Assembly (NCBI RefSeq): GCF_900445235.1
Contig: NZ_UFSM01000001.1
Location: 2,929,501 to 2,993,500, forward strand
Length of the DNA: 64,000 bases
Source: Aminobacter aminovorans
GTDB taxonomy: Bacteria; Pseudomonadota; Alphaproteobacteria; Rhizobiales; Rhizobiaceae
Direction of reading: 5' to 3'
Shown here: piece by piece, positions 57,275 to 64,000 of the stretch
Numbering within the stretch: position 1 is the stretch's first letter
How the letters are laid out: each line of letters begins with the position of its first letter
Program-made: the position numbers and the translations under genes
The notes under the pieces: model-generated
Database searches by the model: none
Seen by the model: only the letters and a program-made list of their open reading frames with translations
What the model was told of the DNA's origin: nothing

Positions 57275-58072
57275 TTGTTCTTCTATCTCTCCAAGACCTT
57301 CTGGTTCTTCGCCCAGCCGCTCAATTTCGCAATATTCCTGCTTGCGGCCGGGCTGGTTGCCAGCTTCTTCGGGCGCCGGCGGTTCTTCCGCATGGCGACC
57401 TTCGCCTCACTGATGATTCTGGCCTTCGCGACCTGGACTTCTCTCGGCTCGCTGATGCTCAACCCTCTGGAAGAGCGGTTCCAGCGGCCGGTTCAGCCGG
57501 CCAAGGTCGACGGCCTCGTCGTCCTGGGCGGTGGCTTCGAGGGCGCGATCAACCTGGCCCGCGGCGGCTACGAGCTCAACAGCGGGGGCGACCGCTTTGT
57601 CGAGACCGCGATCCTTGCCCGCCACTATCCTGATGCGAAGGTCGTCATTTCGGGCGGCAACGGCTCGCTCACGCTGGATGGCGAAGGCGACGCCGATACG
57701 GCGCCGCGCCTGCTCGAAGCGCTCGGGGTGGCGCGCGACAGGCTGATTCTCGAAAACCGTTCGCGGAACACCTACGAAAATGCGCTGTTCTCCAAGGAGA
57801 TGGTGACGCCAAAGCCTGGCGAGACCTGGCTGCTGGTCACTTCGGCCTTCCACATGCCGCGTTCGATGGCGCTGTTTGCCAAGGCCGGTTTCCAGGTAGT
57901 CGCCTGGCCGGTCGACTATCGCACGTCGGGGCAGGAGGGAGTCGGCCTGTTCACCGACAACCCCGCCGATTCGCTTCAGAACACGACGATGGCGATGCGC
58001 GAATGGATCGGCCTTCTGGCCTACTGGTTGTCGGGTCGAATCGACGATCCGTTTCCAGGCCCGAAATCCTGA
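57275..58072 (+). CDS. YdcF/ElyC family membrane protein (DUF218)
   Basis: A protein of about 265 residues with two N-terminal spans, then a periplasmic DUF218 domain: VDGLVVLGGGFEG, KVVISGGNGS, RNTYENALF and WLLVTSAFHMPRSM. ElyC relatives affect envelope and lipid-carrier metabolism. TTG 57275 (FFYLSKTFWFFAQPLN) resembles the family N-terminus; TTG 57236 in frame, with GGAGGGGG just downstream of it, is another candidate. The 3' end overlaps the convergent DUF599 gene by 52 bp. Confidence 0.83.
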   Translation: MFFYLSKTFWFFAQPLNFAIFLLAAGLVASFFGRRRFFRMATFASLMILAFATWTSLGSLMLNPLEERFQRPVQPAKVDGLVVLGGGFEGAINLARGGYELNSGGDRFVETAILARHYPDAKVVISGGNGSLTLDGEGDADTAPRLLEALGVARDRLILENRSRNTYENALFSKEMVTPKPGETWLLVTSAFHMPRSMALFAKAGFQVVAWPVDYRTSGQEGVGLFTDNPADSLQNTTMAMREWIGLLAYWLSGRIDDPFPGPKS

Positions 58073-58779
58073 ACCAGCACGGCCGTGCGGGCTTCGGAAA
58101 AAAACTGGCGCCTGATCAGTACCGCGAGCAGCACCACTGTCGTGACGAAGAAGACGCGTGCGTCGACGAACCAGCCGAGATAGCCGATGGAGAAGAAGAC
58201 GCCGCGCAGGCCGGCGTTGAAATGCTTGCCGGCGAGTTGGTTCATGCGGGTCGCCCGCATGACCGCGACGTCGATCGCCGCGTTGGGCTCGCTGCCGGGG
58301 CTGAGCTGGGGAACGGCGCCGATCAGGATCGAGCAGTAGTTGAACAGCCGGTAGGCCCAGCCGAACTTGAAGAATGAATAGGCCAGGATGACGATCAGGC
58401 CGATGACCTTGATCTCGAACAGCGGTCGCGCGGTCGCACCGGCCAGCGGCACGTCGCTGAGGATGGCCAGCACCCGGTCCGATGCGCCGAGCAGCGCGAA
58501 GCAGCCGCCGACCGCGATCAGCGAGCTCGAGGCGAAGAAGGCCGTGCCCTGCTGCAGGCCGTTCATGATCGATGTGTCCACGATCCTGACTTCGCGCCGC
58601 GCCATAGTCGCCATCCAGGCGGCGCGCTGTGCGTTCATCGCCCGCGTCAGCGACATGCGCGTGACGATATGACCTTCGGCGCCAAGGGCGTGAAACACCC
58701 AGCCGGCGAGGAAGAACGCCAGTGCCGCGATGTCGAGGACACCCAAAGGACCGGTCATGGAAGCGGAATCGTTGATCAT
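58021..58779 (-). CDS. DUF599 membrane protein
   Basis: A 252-residue polytopic membrane protein: LDIAALAFFLAGWVFHALG (first span), TSIMNGLQQGTAFFASSSLI (second), KVIGLIVILAYSFFKFGWAY (third) and a C-terminal span near VFFVTTVVLLAVLIRR. The pattern matches DUF599, which has no known function. The start is ATG 58779, with ATG 58758 (MTGPLGVL) as an alternative. Neither has a strong ribosome site. Confidence 0.84.
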   Translation of the reverse strand: MINDSASMTGPLGVLDIAALAFFLAGWVFHALGAEGHIVTRMSLTRAMNAQRAAWMATMARREVRIVDTSIMNGLQQGTAFFASSSLIAVGGCFALLGASDRVLAILSDVPLAGATARPLFEIKVIGLIVILAYSFFKFGWAYRLFNYCSILIGAVPQLSPGSEPNAAIDVAVMRATRMNQLAGKHFNAGLRGVFFSIGYLGWFVDARVFFVTTVVLLAVLIRRQFFSEARTAVLVQDFGPGNGSSIRPDNQ

Positions 58780-58912
58780 CCAGTGCAGGCTAGCATGCGT
58801 GCCGCACCTATTTCGAGATCATGTGCCTGCCACGGCACTGTCACAGGTGTTTAAAAAGCATGAATGGTAAACTCCGCATAAGTGCCTGATTTGATTAAAT
58901 TTGGATTGATGG

Positions 58913-58931
58913 CTGCATGGCTGCCATGCAG
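58913..58931. promoter_or_regulatory. perfect 8-bp stem upstream of a small gene
   Basis: CTGCATGG-CTG-CCATGCAG, a perfect inverted repeat with a 3-base loop, preceded by an AT-rich block (TTTGATTAAATTTGG). It lies 133 bp before the 42-residue membrane protein start. It may be an operator or an mRNA/sRNA stem. The remaining 58780-59063 region shows no other gene. Confidence 0.35.
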
Positions 58932-59063
58932 ATTTCGCCATGCTTTGGCCATTTTTTGCAATTGCGAAGGCGCGCGCAAAGGCGTATCCAGCAGGCAACT
59001 CGGCCGCGTGCTGAGGCGGACCCACCGCCCGCTGACCGAACCACAAGGATCTTGCTAAACATC

Positions 59064-59192
59064 ATGGATGACGGCGTTCAGAAATCCTGCTGGGGCCTTA
59101 CGGCCAAGGCAGTGATTGGCTTTGCAGGTTTTCTTCTTATTGCCTGGCTGGTGAGCGGTGCCGAAACGGCAGCTGTCGTGGCCGCCGGCTGA
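59064..59192 (+). CDS. 42-residue single-span membrane protein
   Basis: A short reading frame: MDDGVQKSCWGLTAKAVIG, then FAGFLLIAWLVSGAETAAV and VAAG. One hydrophobic segment (about 16-34) is flanked by Lys on the N-side and a small neutral tail. No family is recognised. A strong intrinsic terminator begins 25 bp after the stop, on the same strand, which supports a real transcript. An AAGGA is 15 bases upstream, rather far. An in-frame extension to 58917 exists but is Arg/Pro-rich and unlikely. Confidence 0.6.
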   Translation: MDDGVQKSCWGLTAKAVIGFAGFLLIAWLVSGAETAAVVAAG

Positions 59193-59216
59193 TCGAAAAT
59201 CGCTAGGATTGGATAC

Positions 59217-59244
59217 AAAAAGCGCGGCTGGGCCGCGCTTTTTT
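59217..59244 (+). terminator. rho-independent terminator
   Basis: AAGCGCGGC / GCCGCGCTT (59220-59228 with 59232-59240), loop TGG, then TTTTTT on the plus strand. It terminates the 42-residue membrane protein transcript. The A-run on the left could give some minus-strand activity, but no minus-strand gene ends here. Confidence 0.88.
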
Positions 59245-59392
59245 GCTATATGGCCTTGCTTTATCAGGCGGTTTTTTCAAATGTCGCGCGCTGAGCAAAC
59301 CACGTCGGATCGCGCCTAGCCATGGACGTGAAAAGGGCGGAATGATCGTATACATACGCGACATGAGCCGCCGACGTCGCAGGGAGTGAAAT

Positions 59393-60796
59393 TTGTTTCT
59401 TTCGGTATTCGACCTGTTCAAGATCGGCATTGGTCCGTCGAGCTCGCACACGATGGGGCCGATGACGGCGGCTGCGCGTTTTCTCGACGAGATCCTCACC
59501 GGCGACTGGCCACGCCCGGCAGGCGCCAAGGTCGACCGCGTCGGCGCGAGCCTGCACGGATCGCTCGCCTACACCGGCGTCGGCCACGGAACCGACCGCG
59601 CCGTCATGCTCGGCCTCTACGGGCTGACCCCTGTCACCGTCGACCCGGACCAGACGGACGGCATCGTCGAGCAGATCTCGCGCGACAAGCGTGTGTCGCC
59701 GGAGGGCCATCCATCCTACCGCTTCGATCCGGGCATCGATCTTGTGCTCGACAAGAAGACGCCGCTGCTCGGCCACGCCAATGGAATGGCGTTTTACGCC
59801 TATGACGTGAGCGATCGCCTGCTGCTCAAGCGCATCTATTACTCCATCGGCGGGGGCTTCGTTGTCTCGGAGGAAGAGCTGCAGCGAATGAAGGCCAAGA
59901 CCGTGGCTCCGGCGGCGGGCAAGCGTGTGCCATACCCGTTTGCCAATGCGGTCGAGATGCTGGCCATGGCGTCGCGGAGCGGGCTCTCCATTGCCGAGAT
60001 GAAGCGCGCCAACGAAGAAATCCACATGCAGCGCGCCGATCTCGATGCCGGTCTCGATGCCGTCTGGGACGCAATGAGCCGCTGCATCGACCGTGGCCTG
60101 TCGCAGGACGGCATCATGCCGGGCGGCCTCAAGGTTCGTCGCCGCGCCCGCCAGCTGCACGACAAGCTGCAGGAACAGTGGAGCCAGAACCGGCCCAATC
60201 CGCTGCTCGCCAATGACTGGCTGTCGATCTACGCCATGGCCGTCAACGAAGAGAACGCCGCCGGTGGCCGCGTCGTCACGGCGCCGACCAACGGTGCTGC
60301 GGGCACGCTGCCTGCCGTCCTGCGCTACTGGCTGCATTTCCATGTCGAGGCCGACAAGGACAGCATCCGCGACTTCCTGCTGACCGCAGCCGCCGTGGGT
60401 GGCATCATCAAGACCAACGCCTCCATCTCGGGCGCCGAGGTCGGCTGCCAGGGCGAGGTCGGCTCGGCTTCGGCGATGGCGGCGGCCGGCCTGTGCGCGG
60501 TCATGGGCGGTACGCCCGAGCAGGTCGAGAACGCTGCCGAAATCGCGCTCGAACACCATCTCGGCATGACCTGCGATCCCGTCGGTGGCCTGGTCCAAGT
60601 GCCGTGCATCGAGCGCAACGCGCTCGGCGCGGTTAAGGCGGTCACCGCGGCGTCACTTGCGATCAAGGGCGACGGCAAGCATTTCGTGCCGCTCGACGCC
60701 GCCATCGAGACGATGCGCCAGACCGGCATGGACATGAGCGAGAAGTACAAGGAAACCAGCCTCGGCGGTCTCGCGGTCAACGTCGTCGAGTGCTGA
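59393..60796 (+). CDS. sdaA: L-serine ammonia-lyase (iron-sulfur type)
   Basis: A 467-residue single-chain L-serine dehydratase: serine to pyruvate + NH3, using an oxygen-labile [4Fe-4S] cluster. The beta domain opens [19 protein letters not shown] (about 6-24). The alpha domain has [17 protein letters not shown] and [18 protein letters not shown], whose cysteines are the cluster ligands. It starts with TTG 59393, with AGGGAG six bases upstream. No downstream ATG keeps the SSSHT segment. Monocistronic. Confidence 0.95.
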   Translation: MFLSVFDLFKIGIGPSSSHTMGPMTAAARFLDEILTGDWPRPAGAKVDRVGASLHGSLAYTGVGHGTDRAVMLGLYGLTPVTVDPDQTDGIVEQISRDKRVSPEGHPSYRFDPGIDLVLDKKTPLLGHANGMAFYAYDVSDRLLLKRIYYSIGGGFVVSEEELQRMKAKTVAPAAGKRVPYPFANAVEMLAMASRSGLSIAEMKRANEEIHMQRADLDAGLDAVWDAMSRCIDRGLSQDGIMPGGLKVRRRARQLHDKLQEQWSQNRPNPLLANDWLSIYAMAVNEENAAGGRVVTAPTNGAAGTLPAVLRYWLHFHVEADKDSIRDFLLTAAAVGGIIKTNASISGAEVGCQGEVGSASAMAAAGLCAVMGGTPEQVENAAEIALEHHLGMTCDPVGGLVQVPCIERNALGAVKAVTAASLAIKGDGKHFVPLDAAIETMRQTGMDMSEKYKETSLGGLAVNVVEC

Positions 60797-60803
60797 GGGG
60801 CCG

Positions 60804-60830
60804 ACAGGCTGGCCCAACAGGCCAGCCTGT
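60804..60830 (+). terminator. hairpin after sdaA
   Basis: Perfect 11-bp inverted repeat ACAGGCTGGCC / GGCCAGCCTGT, loop CAACA, eight bases after the sdaA stop. It has no T-run (GCAAAACC follows), so it may be a weak terminator or a 3'-end stabiliser. Confidence 0.5.
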
Positions 60831-60884
60831 GCAAAACCACTGCCGGCGTTGAATGCGTCCGACGGAGACGCTAGTTTTCCAGCC

Positions 60885-61322
60885 ATGTCTCTGAACATGC
60901 TAAAACTCTGCGTCGGCTGCGACAGCGTCGAGGACCTCGAGGAATGGATCGCCTTCCGCCTGGACGAGCGCAGGCGCAATGGCGAGCCGGTGGAGCAGTT
61001 CCACACCACCCGCATGGTGCCGACGCGGGGCGCTGAGCTGACCGCCGGCGGCTCGCTCTACTGGGTCATCAAGGGCAATGTTCAGTGCCGCCAGCGCCTG
61101 CTGGAAATCCGGCCGTTTACAGATTCCGAAGGCATCGGCCGCTGCCACCTCATTCTCGAGCCGACTGTCGTGCGCACCGACTGGCAGCCGCGACGCGCGT
61201 TCCAGGGCTGGCGTTACCTCAAGATATCAGATGCGCCTGCCGATCTAGGCCAGGGCAATGCAGGCCTTGCCGAAATGCCGCCAAAGCTGCGGCTGGAGCT
61301 TGCCGAGCTCGGCCTGCTCTAG
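60885..61322 (+). CDS. DUF1489 protein
   Basis: A 145-residue soluble protein with [40 protein letters not shown] and [10 protein letters not shown], the DUF1489 pattern found across Alphaproteobacteria. The function is unknown. Cysteines at KLCVGC and VQCRQ are notable but their role is unclear. ATG 60885 gives the family start MSLNMLKLC. Confidence 0.87.
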   Translation: MSLNMLKLCVGCDSVEDLEEWIAFRLDERRRNGEPVEQFHTTRMVPTRGAELTAGGSLYWVIKGNVQCRQRLLEIRPFTDSEGIGRCHLILEPTVVRTDWQPRRAFQGWRYLKISDAPADLGQGNAGLAEMPPKLRLELAELGLL

Positions 61323-61388
61323 CCCAGGCGCTGACGCCCGCAACGACGGGCTTGCAAGCAATCGCGCGCCGCCACATCTTCTTTGCTG

Positions 61389-62120
61389 ATGAGCGAGCAA
61401 AGCAAGCCCCCGGCTACTTCAGCCAATCACCCGCCGGCCGAGCGCCGTTCGGATTCCGCGGCGATCGACGCGTTCGTTCGCCAGGCGCGCGTGCTGGCCG
61501 CCAGCAAGGCCAATGGCCGGCTGGTGCTGGCGCTAGACGCCACGATGAGCCGGCAGCCGACCTGGGATCTCGCCTGCGAGTTGCAGGGCCAGATGTTCGA
61601 TGCCGTCGGCAACACCGGCAGGCTGAATGTGCAACTGGTCTACTTCCGCGGGCTTGGCGAATGCCGGGCGTCGAAATTCGTCGCCGAGACTGCTTCACTC
61701 AAGCAGCTGATGACGTCGATCCAGTGCCGCAGCGGTCAGACACAGGTCGGCAAGGTGCTGGCGCATACGCTCAAGGAAACGGCCACCACCAAGGTCGATG
61801 CGCTGGTCTATATCGGCGATGCGATGGAAGAAAACATCGACGAACTGGCCGAGAACGCCGGCAAGCTTGGCTTGTTGGGCGTTCCGGCTTTCGTCTTCCA
61901 GGAAGGCCATGACGCAGACGCCGAGCGCGCCTTCAAGGAGATCGCGCGGCTGTCCAAGGGCGCCTGGTTCCGCTTTGACCGCAAGGCCGCGGCGACCTTG
62001 TCGAAGCTGCTGTCGGCCGTCGCCGTCTTTGCCACGGGCGGCATCAAGGCGCTGGAGGCGAGGGGCCGTCCTGAGGACATTCTGATGATCGAGCATTTAA
62101 GGAGCGGCAAGGCACCATGA
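61389..62120 (+). CDS. VWA-domain protein paired with a J-protein
   Basis: A 243-residue soluble protein with a von Willebrand A-like fold. MIDAS elements are VLALDATMSRQ (about 46-56, DxTxS form), SGQTQVGKVL and VYIGDAMEEN. No signal peptide or span is visible, so it is probably cytoplasmic. It is translationally coupled (ATGA at 62117-62120) to a membrane-anchored DnaJ-domain protein, suggesting that they act together. The function is unknown. ATG 61389 is chosen; TTG 61383 is adjacent. Confidence 0.8.
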   Translation: MSEQSKPPATSANHPPAERRSDSAAIDAFVRQARVLAASKANGRLVLALDATMSRQPTWDLACELQGQMFDAVGNTGRLNVQLVYFRGLGECRASKFVAETASLKQLMTSIQCRSGQTQVGKVLAHTLKETATTKVDALVYIGDAMEENIDELAENAGKLGLLGVPAFVFQEGHDADAERAFKEIARLSKGAWFRFDRKAAATLSKLLSAVAVFATGGIKALEARGRPEDILMIEHLRSGKAP

Positions 62121-62812
62121 CAGTTCTCGCCATCCTTGCCGCTGTCCTGGTGTTTACGACGCTTGTTGTCACCGTGTTCCTGCGCGCCGACGCAACCCAG
62201 CTTGCCAAGGCGCTGAAGATGGCCGGGCCGTTGGCGCTGGGGCTGGTTGGCGTGGTGTTGTTGCTGTTGGGCCGGGCAGCCGTCGGCGGCGGCCTGATCT
62301 CCGCGGCTCTGGCATGGTACGCCGCCGGCAGGAGGGGGGCTTCTACCAGTCGAACGCCGGGGCGGCGTTCGACCGTAAGGACCGCGGCGCTCGAAATGGA
62401 GCTCGATCACGACACCGGAGGCCTGCAGGGTTTTGTCCTGGCCGGCCATCAGGAAGGCAAGTCACTTGCTTCACTCGGCCTCACCGAACTGAAAGCACTC
62501 TACAAGGAGCTGTCCGGCGATCCGGAAAGCCGCCAGCTACTTGAGACCTATCTTGACGGCCGCTTTCCCGTTTGGCGAGAAGACGCGCAACCTGACCGAG
62601 ACGACGGGCAGCGTGTTGCGCCAAGTTCTGGCGCCATGACTAAGGAGGAGGCCTACAAGGTCCTTGGTCTTGAAGCGGGGGCCGCCGCGGCGGATGTCCG
62701 CAAGGCGCATCGACGACTGATTCAGCGCCTGCATCCCGATCTCGGAGGCTCGTCTTTCCTCGCGGCGAGGATCAACGAAGCCAAGGACGTCCTTCTCTCC
62801 GATCATCACTAG
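62117..62812 (+). CDS. membrane-anchored DnaJ-domain protein
   Basis: A 231-residue protein with two N-terminal spans (LAILAAVLVFTTLVVTVFL, about 4-22, and a longer segment about 36-68), a cytoplasmic linker (about 75-170) and a C-terminal J domain. The HPD motif lies in LIQRLHPDLGGSSF, preceded by EEAYKVLGLEAGAAAADVRKA. The topology resembles TIM14/Pam18- or DjlA-type co-chaperones, which recruit DnaK to the membrane. It probably serves the coupled VWA protein. Confidence 0.84.
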   Translation: MTVLAILAAVLVFTTLVVTVFLRADATQLAKALKMAGPLALGLVGVVLLLLGRAAVGGGLISAALAWYAAGRRGASTSRTPGRRSTVRTAALEMELDHDTGGLQGFVLAGHQEGKSLASLGLTELKALYKELSGDPESRQLLETYLDGRFPVWREDAQPDRDDGQRVAPSSGAMTKEEAYKVLGLEAGAAAADVRKAHRRLIQRLHPDLGGSSFLAARINEAKDVLLSDHH

Positions 62813-62854
62813 ACTCTCCTTCGACACAGAACTTTCCAGGAGGTTGGGGTGTGC

Positions 62855-64000
62855 CTACTGCGCGATGGCGTAGCAGGCGATCTTCTTCTTCTTCAGTGCG
62901 TTGCAGGCATTCCAGGCAGCGTCCTTGGAATCGAAGCCGGCAAAGCGGGCACGGAAGTAGGTCACGCCGCCCTTCTCGAAGGGCACGGTGTAGGCGGAGG
63001 CATCGGCCAGAACCGCTGGAACCTGCTTGGCGGTCTTGTCGAGGATCTTGCGGGCTTCGCCATCGCTTGGCGACGACGCGACCTGGATGGCCCAGCCCGA
63101 GGGAACCGACGCGGTCTTCATCTGGTCCAGGGCCTGGACGGCGGGGGCGCGCTGTTCGGCATAAGCCTGCTCGACGCCGGCCGGTTCGCTCGGCACGGCA
63201 TCCTTGGCCTTGCGGATCTGGAACGGAATCTTGCCGCCAAAACGTTCGGTCGAAGCCATGGCGATCTTCGGCTCGGCGCTGCGAGTGATAACCGGCTTAG
63301 GAGCAGGTACGGCCGCGGCGACGGCCACTTCGTCGCTCTCGACGGCTTCGTTGGCAGAGGCGTCGGCGACGACGATCTCTTCGGTTTGCGGACGCATGCC
63401 GGGCATCGGCGCATTGCGCTTAGGCAGCTGAGCCTTGGCGACGGCGACGGCCGGCATCGGCGTGTCGGTCTTGGCGATCAGGTCGCCACCGCCGCGCCTG
63501 GAGGCCTGCGGCATGTAGGTCTTGATCAGCTCGGCCATCTTGTTGTCGCGGCTGGCGCCGCTGGTGCCGCCGAGAACGACTGCGACGATGCGGCGGTTGC
63601 CGTCCTGGACCGAGGAAACCAGGTTGAAGCCTGATGCGCGGGTGTAACCGGTCTTGATGCCGTCGACGCCCTTGATGCGGCCGAGCAGGCGATTGTGGTT
63701 GGCGATGCGCTGGCGACCGAAGGCGAAGGAGCGCGTCGAGAAGTAGCTGTAATATTGCGGGAAATGCTCGCGCAACGCGATACCAAGCTTGGCCATGTCG
63801 CGTGCGGTGGTGAACTGGGCGGTGTTGGGCAGGCCGTTGGCATTGCGGAACACCGTGCCCTTCATGCCGAGGCTGCGTGCCTTGGCGGTCATCATGCGGG
63901 CGAAGTTTTCCTCGGAGCCGCCGATCATTTCGCCAAGTGCGGTCGAAGCGTCGTTTGCCGAGCGCGTTATGAGCGAGAGGATCGCCGCCTCGACGCTGAT
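62855..64000 (-). CDS. D-alanyl-D-alanine carboxypeptidase with SPOR-like tail, 5' part missing
   Basis: The frame continues to the window edge, so the N-terminus with signal peptide and SxxK serine lies outside. The visible 381 residues begin ISVEAAILSLITRSANDAS with the SxN motif (SAN), then the KTG motif in GVDGIKTGYTRASGFNLVS. The penicillin-binding peptidase domain ends near PQASRRG. A low-complexity Ala/Pro linker leads to a C-terminal SPOR-like domain (WAIQVASSPSDGEARKIL, then VTYFRARFAGF), which usually binds denuded septal glycan. DacF/PBP5-like. Confidence 0.92.
   Translation of the reverse strand: MSVEAAILSLITRSANDASTALGEMIGGSEENFARMMTAKARSLGMKGTVFRNANGLPNTAQFTTARDMAKLGIALREHFPQYYSYFSTRSFAFGRQRIANHNRLLGRIKGVDGIKTGYTRASGFNLVSSVQDGNRRIVAVVLGGTSGASRDNKMAELIKTYMPQASRRGGGDLIAKTDTPMPAVAVAKAQLPKRNAPMPGMRPQTEEIVVADASANEAVESDEVAVAAAVPAPKPVITRSAEPKIAMASTERFGGKIPFQIRKAKDAVPSEPAGVEQAYAEQRAPAVQALDQMKTASVPSGWAIQVASSPSDGEARKILDKTAKQVPAVLADASAYTVPFEKGGVTYFRARFAGFDSKDAAWNACNALKKKKIACYAIAQ

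Noticed and set aside
58917..59063. N-terminal extension of the 42-residue membrane protein
   Set aside because: The added residues are Arg/Pro/Gln-rich, cross the 8-bp stem and do not look like coding sequence.

Overview
The window looks like a core chromosomal segment of an alphaproteobacterium of the order Hyphomicrobiales (Rhizobiales), most like Phyllobacteriaceae (Mesorhizobium/Aminobacter type). The evidence is high-GC DNA, a DivK-PleD cell-cycle pair, a giant Growth Pole Ring-type protein (polar growth of Rhizobiales), the pyrB-pyrC'-plsY-dprA-topA-rnr gene order, a GatCA plus GltX set, and many lineage families (DUF2865, DUF1489, DUF3572, DUF6105). No prophage, IS element, CRISPR array, rRNA or tRNA was seen. 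Gene identities come from reading translations, motifs and order; no database search was run.

Layout. 1-7.6 kb: an extradiol dioxygenase fragment, diacylglycerol kinase, a hemerythrin protein, DUF1003-DedA, a Tag-like glycosylase, NAD synthetase, GNAT, MFS and a ClpP paralogue. 7.6-13 kb: ArsR-SRPBCC with a probable operator, an ABC exporter, gltX and a DUF2865 protein whose 3' end overlaps gltX antisense. 13-19.8 kb: malic enzyme, an SDR lacking the usual YxxxK, an LpxH-like phosphoesterase, MFS and an Ala-Glu epimerase. 19.9-24 kb: a four-gene Mla-type lipid transport operon (STAS-MlaE, MlaF, MlaD, lipoprotein).

24.3-30.9 kb: one gene for a 2211-residue membrane-anchored helical repeat protein, the probable GPR homologue. 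Its repeats have periods of 18, 29 and 94 residues. Upstream lie an Hpt protein, a ferredoxin with its TrxR-like reductase, a DUF922 protein, folP-folB-folK, HAD-DUF3572, then divK-pleD. Polar growth, phosphorelay and c-di-GMP signalling genes therefore lie within about 14 kb.

38.6-51 kb is almost all minus strand: pyrB, a dihydroorotase-like subunit without its metal ligands, plsY, dprA, topA, rnr, DUF983, NUDIX, MFS and rpmG (55 codons, with clear promoter and terminator). 51-64 kb: an AidB-like acyl-CoA dehydrogenase, DUF6105, ruvX, a UPF0173 hydrolase, a small periplasmic protein behind a 14-bp tandem repeat, gatC-gatA (GatA carries an unusual insertion), YdcF, DUF599, a 42-residue membrane protein with its own terminator, sdaA, DUF1489, a VWA/J-domain pair, and a truncated D,D-carboxypeptidase with a SPOR-like tail.

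The best candidates for new biology are the near-straight-helix repeat design of the GPR-type protein and its control region, the VWA plus membrane J-protein pair, the orphan 42-residue membrane protein unit, the GatA insertion, and several paralogues lacking expected catalytic residues (PyrC', SDR, Tag-like).
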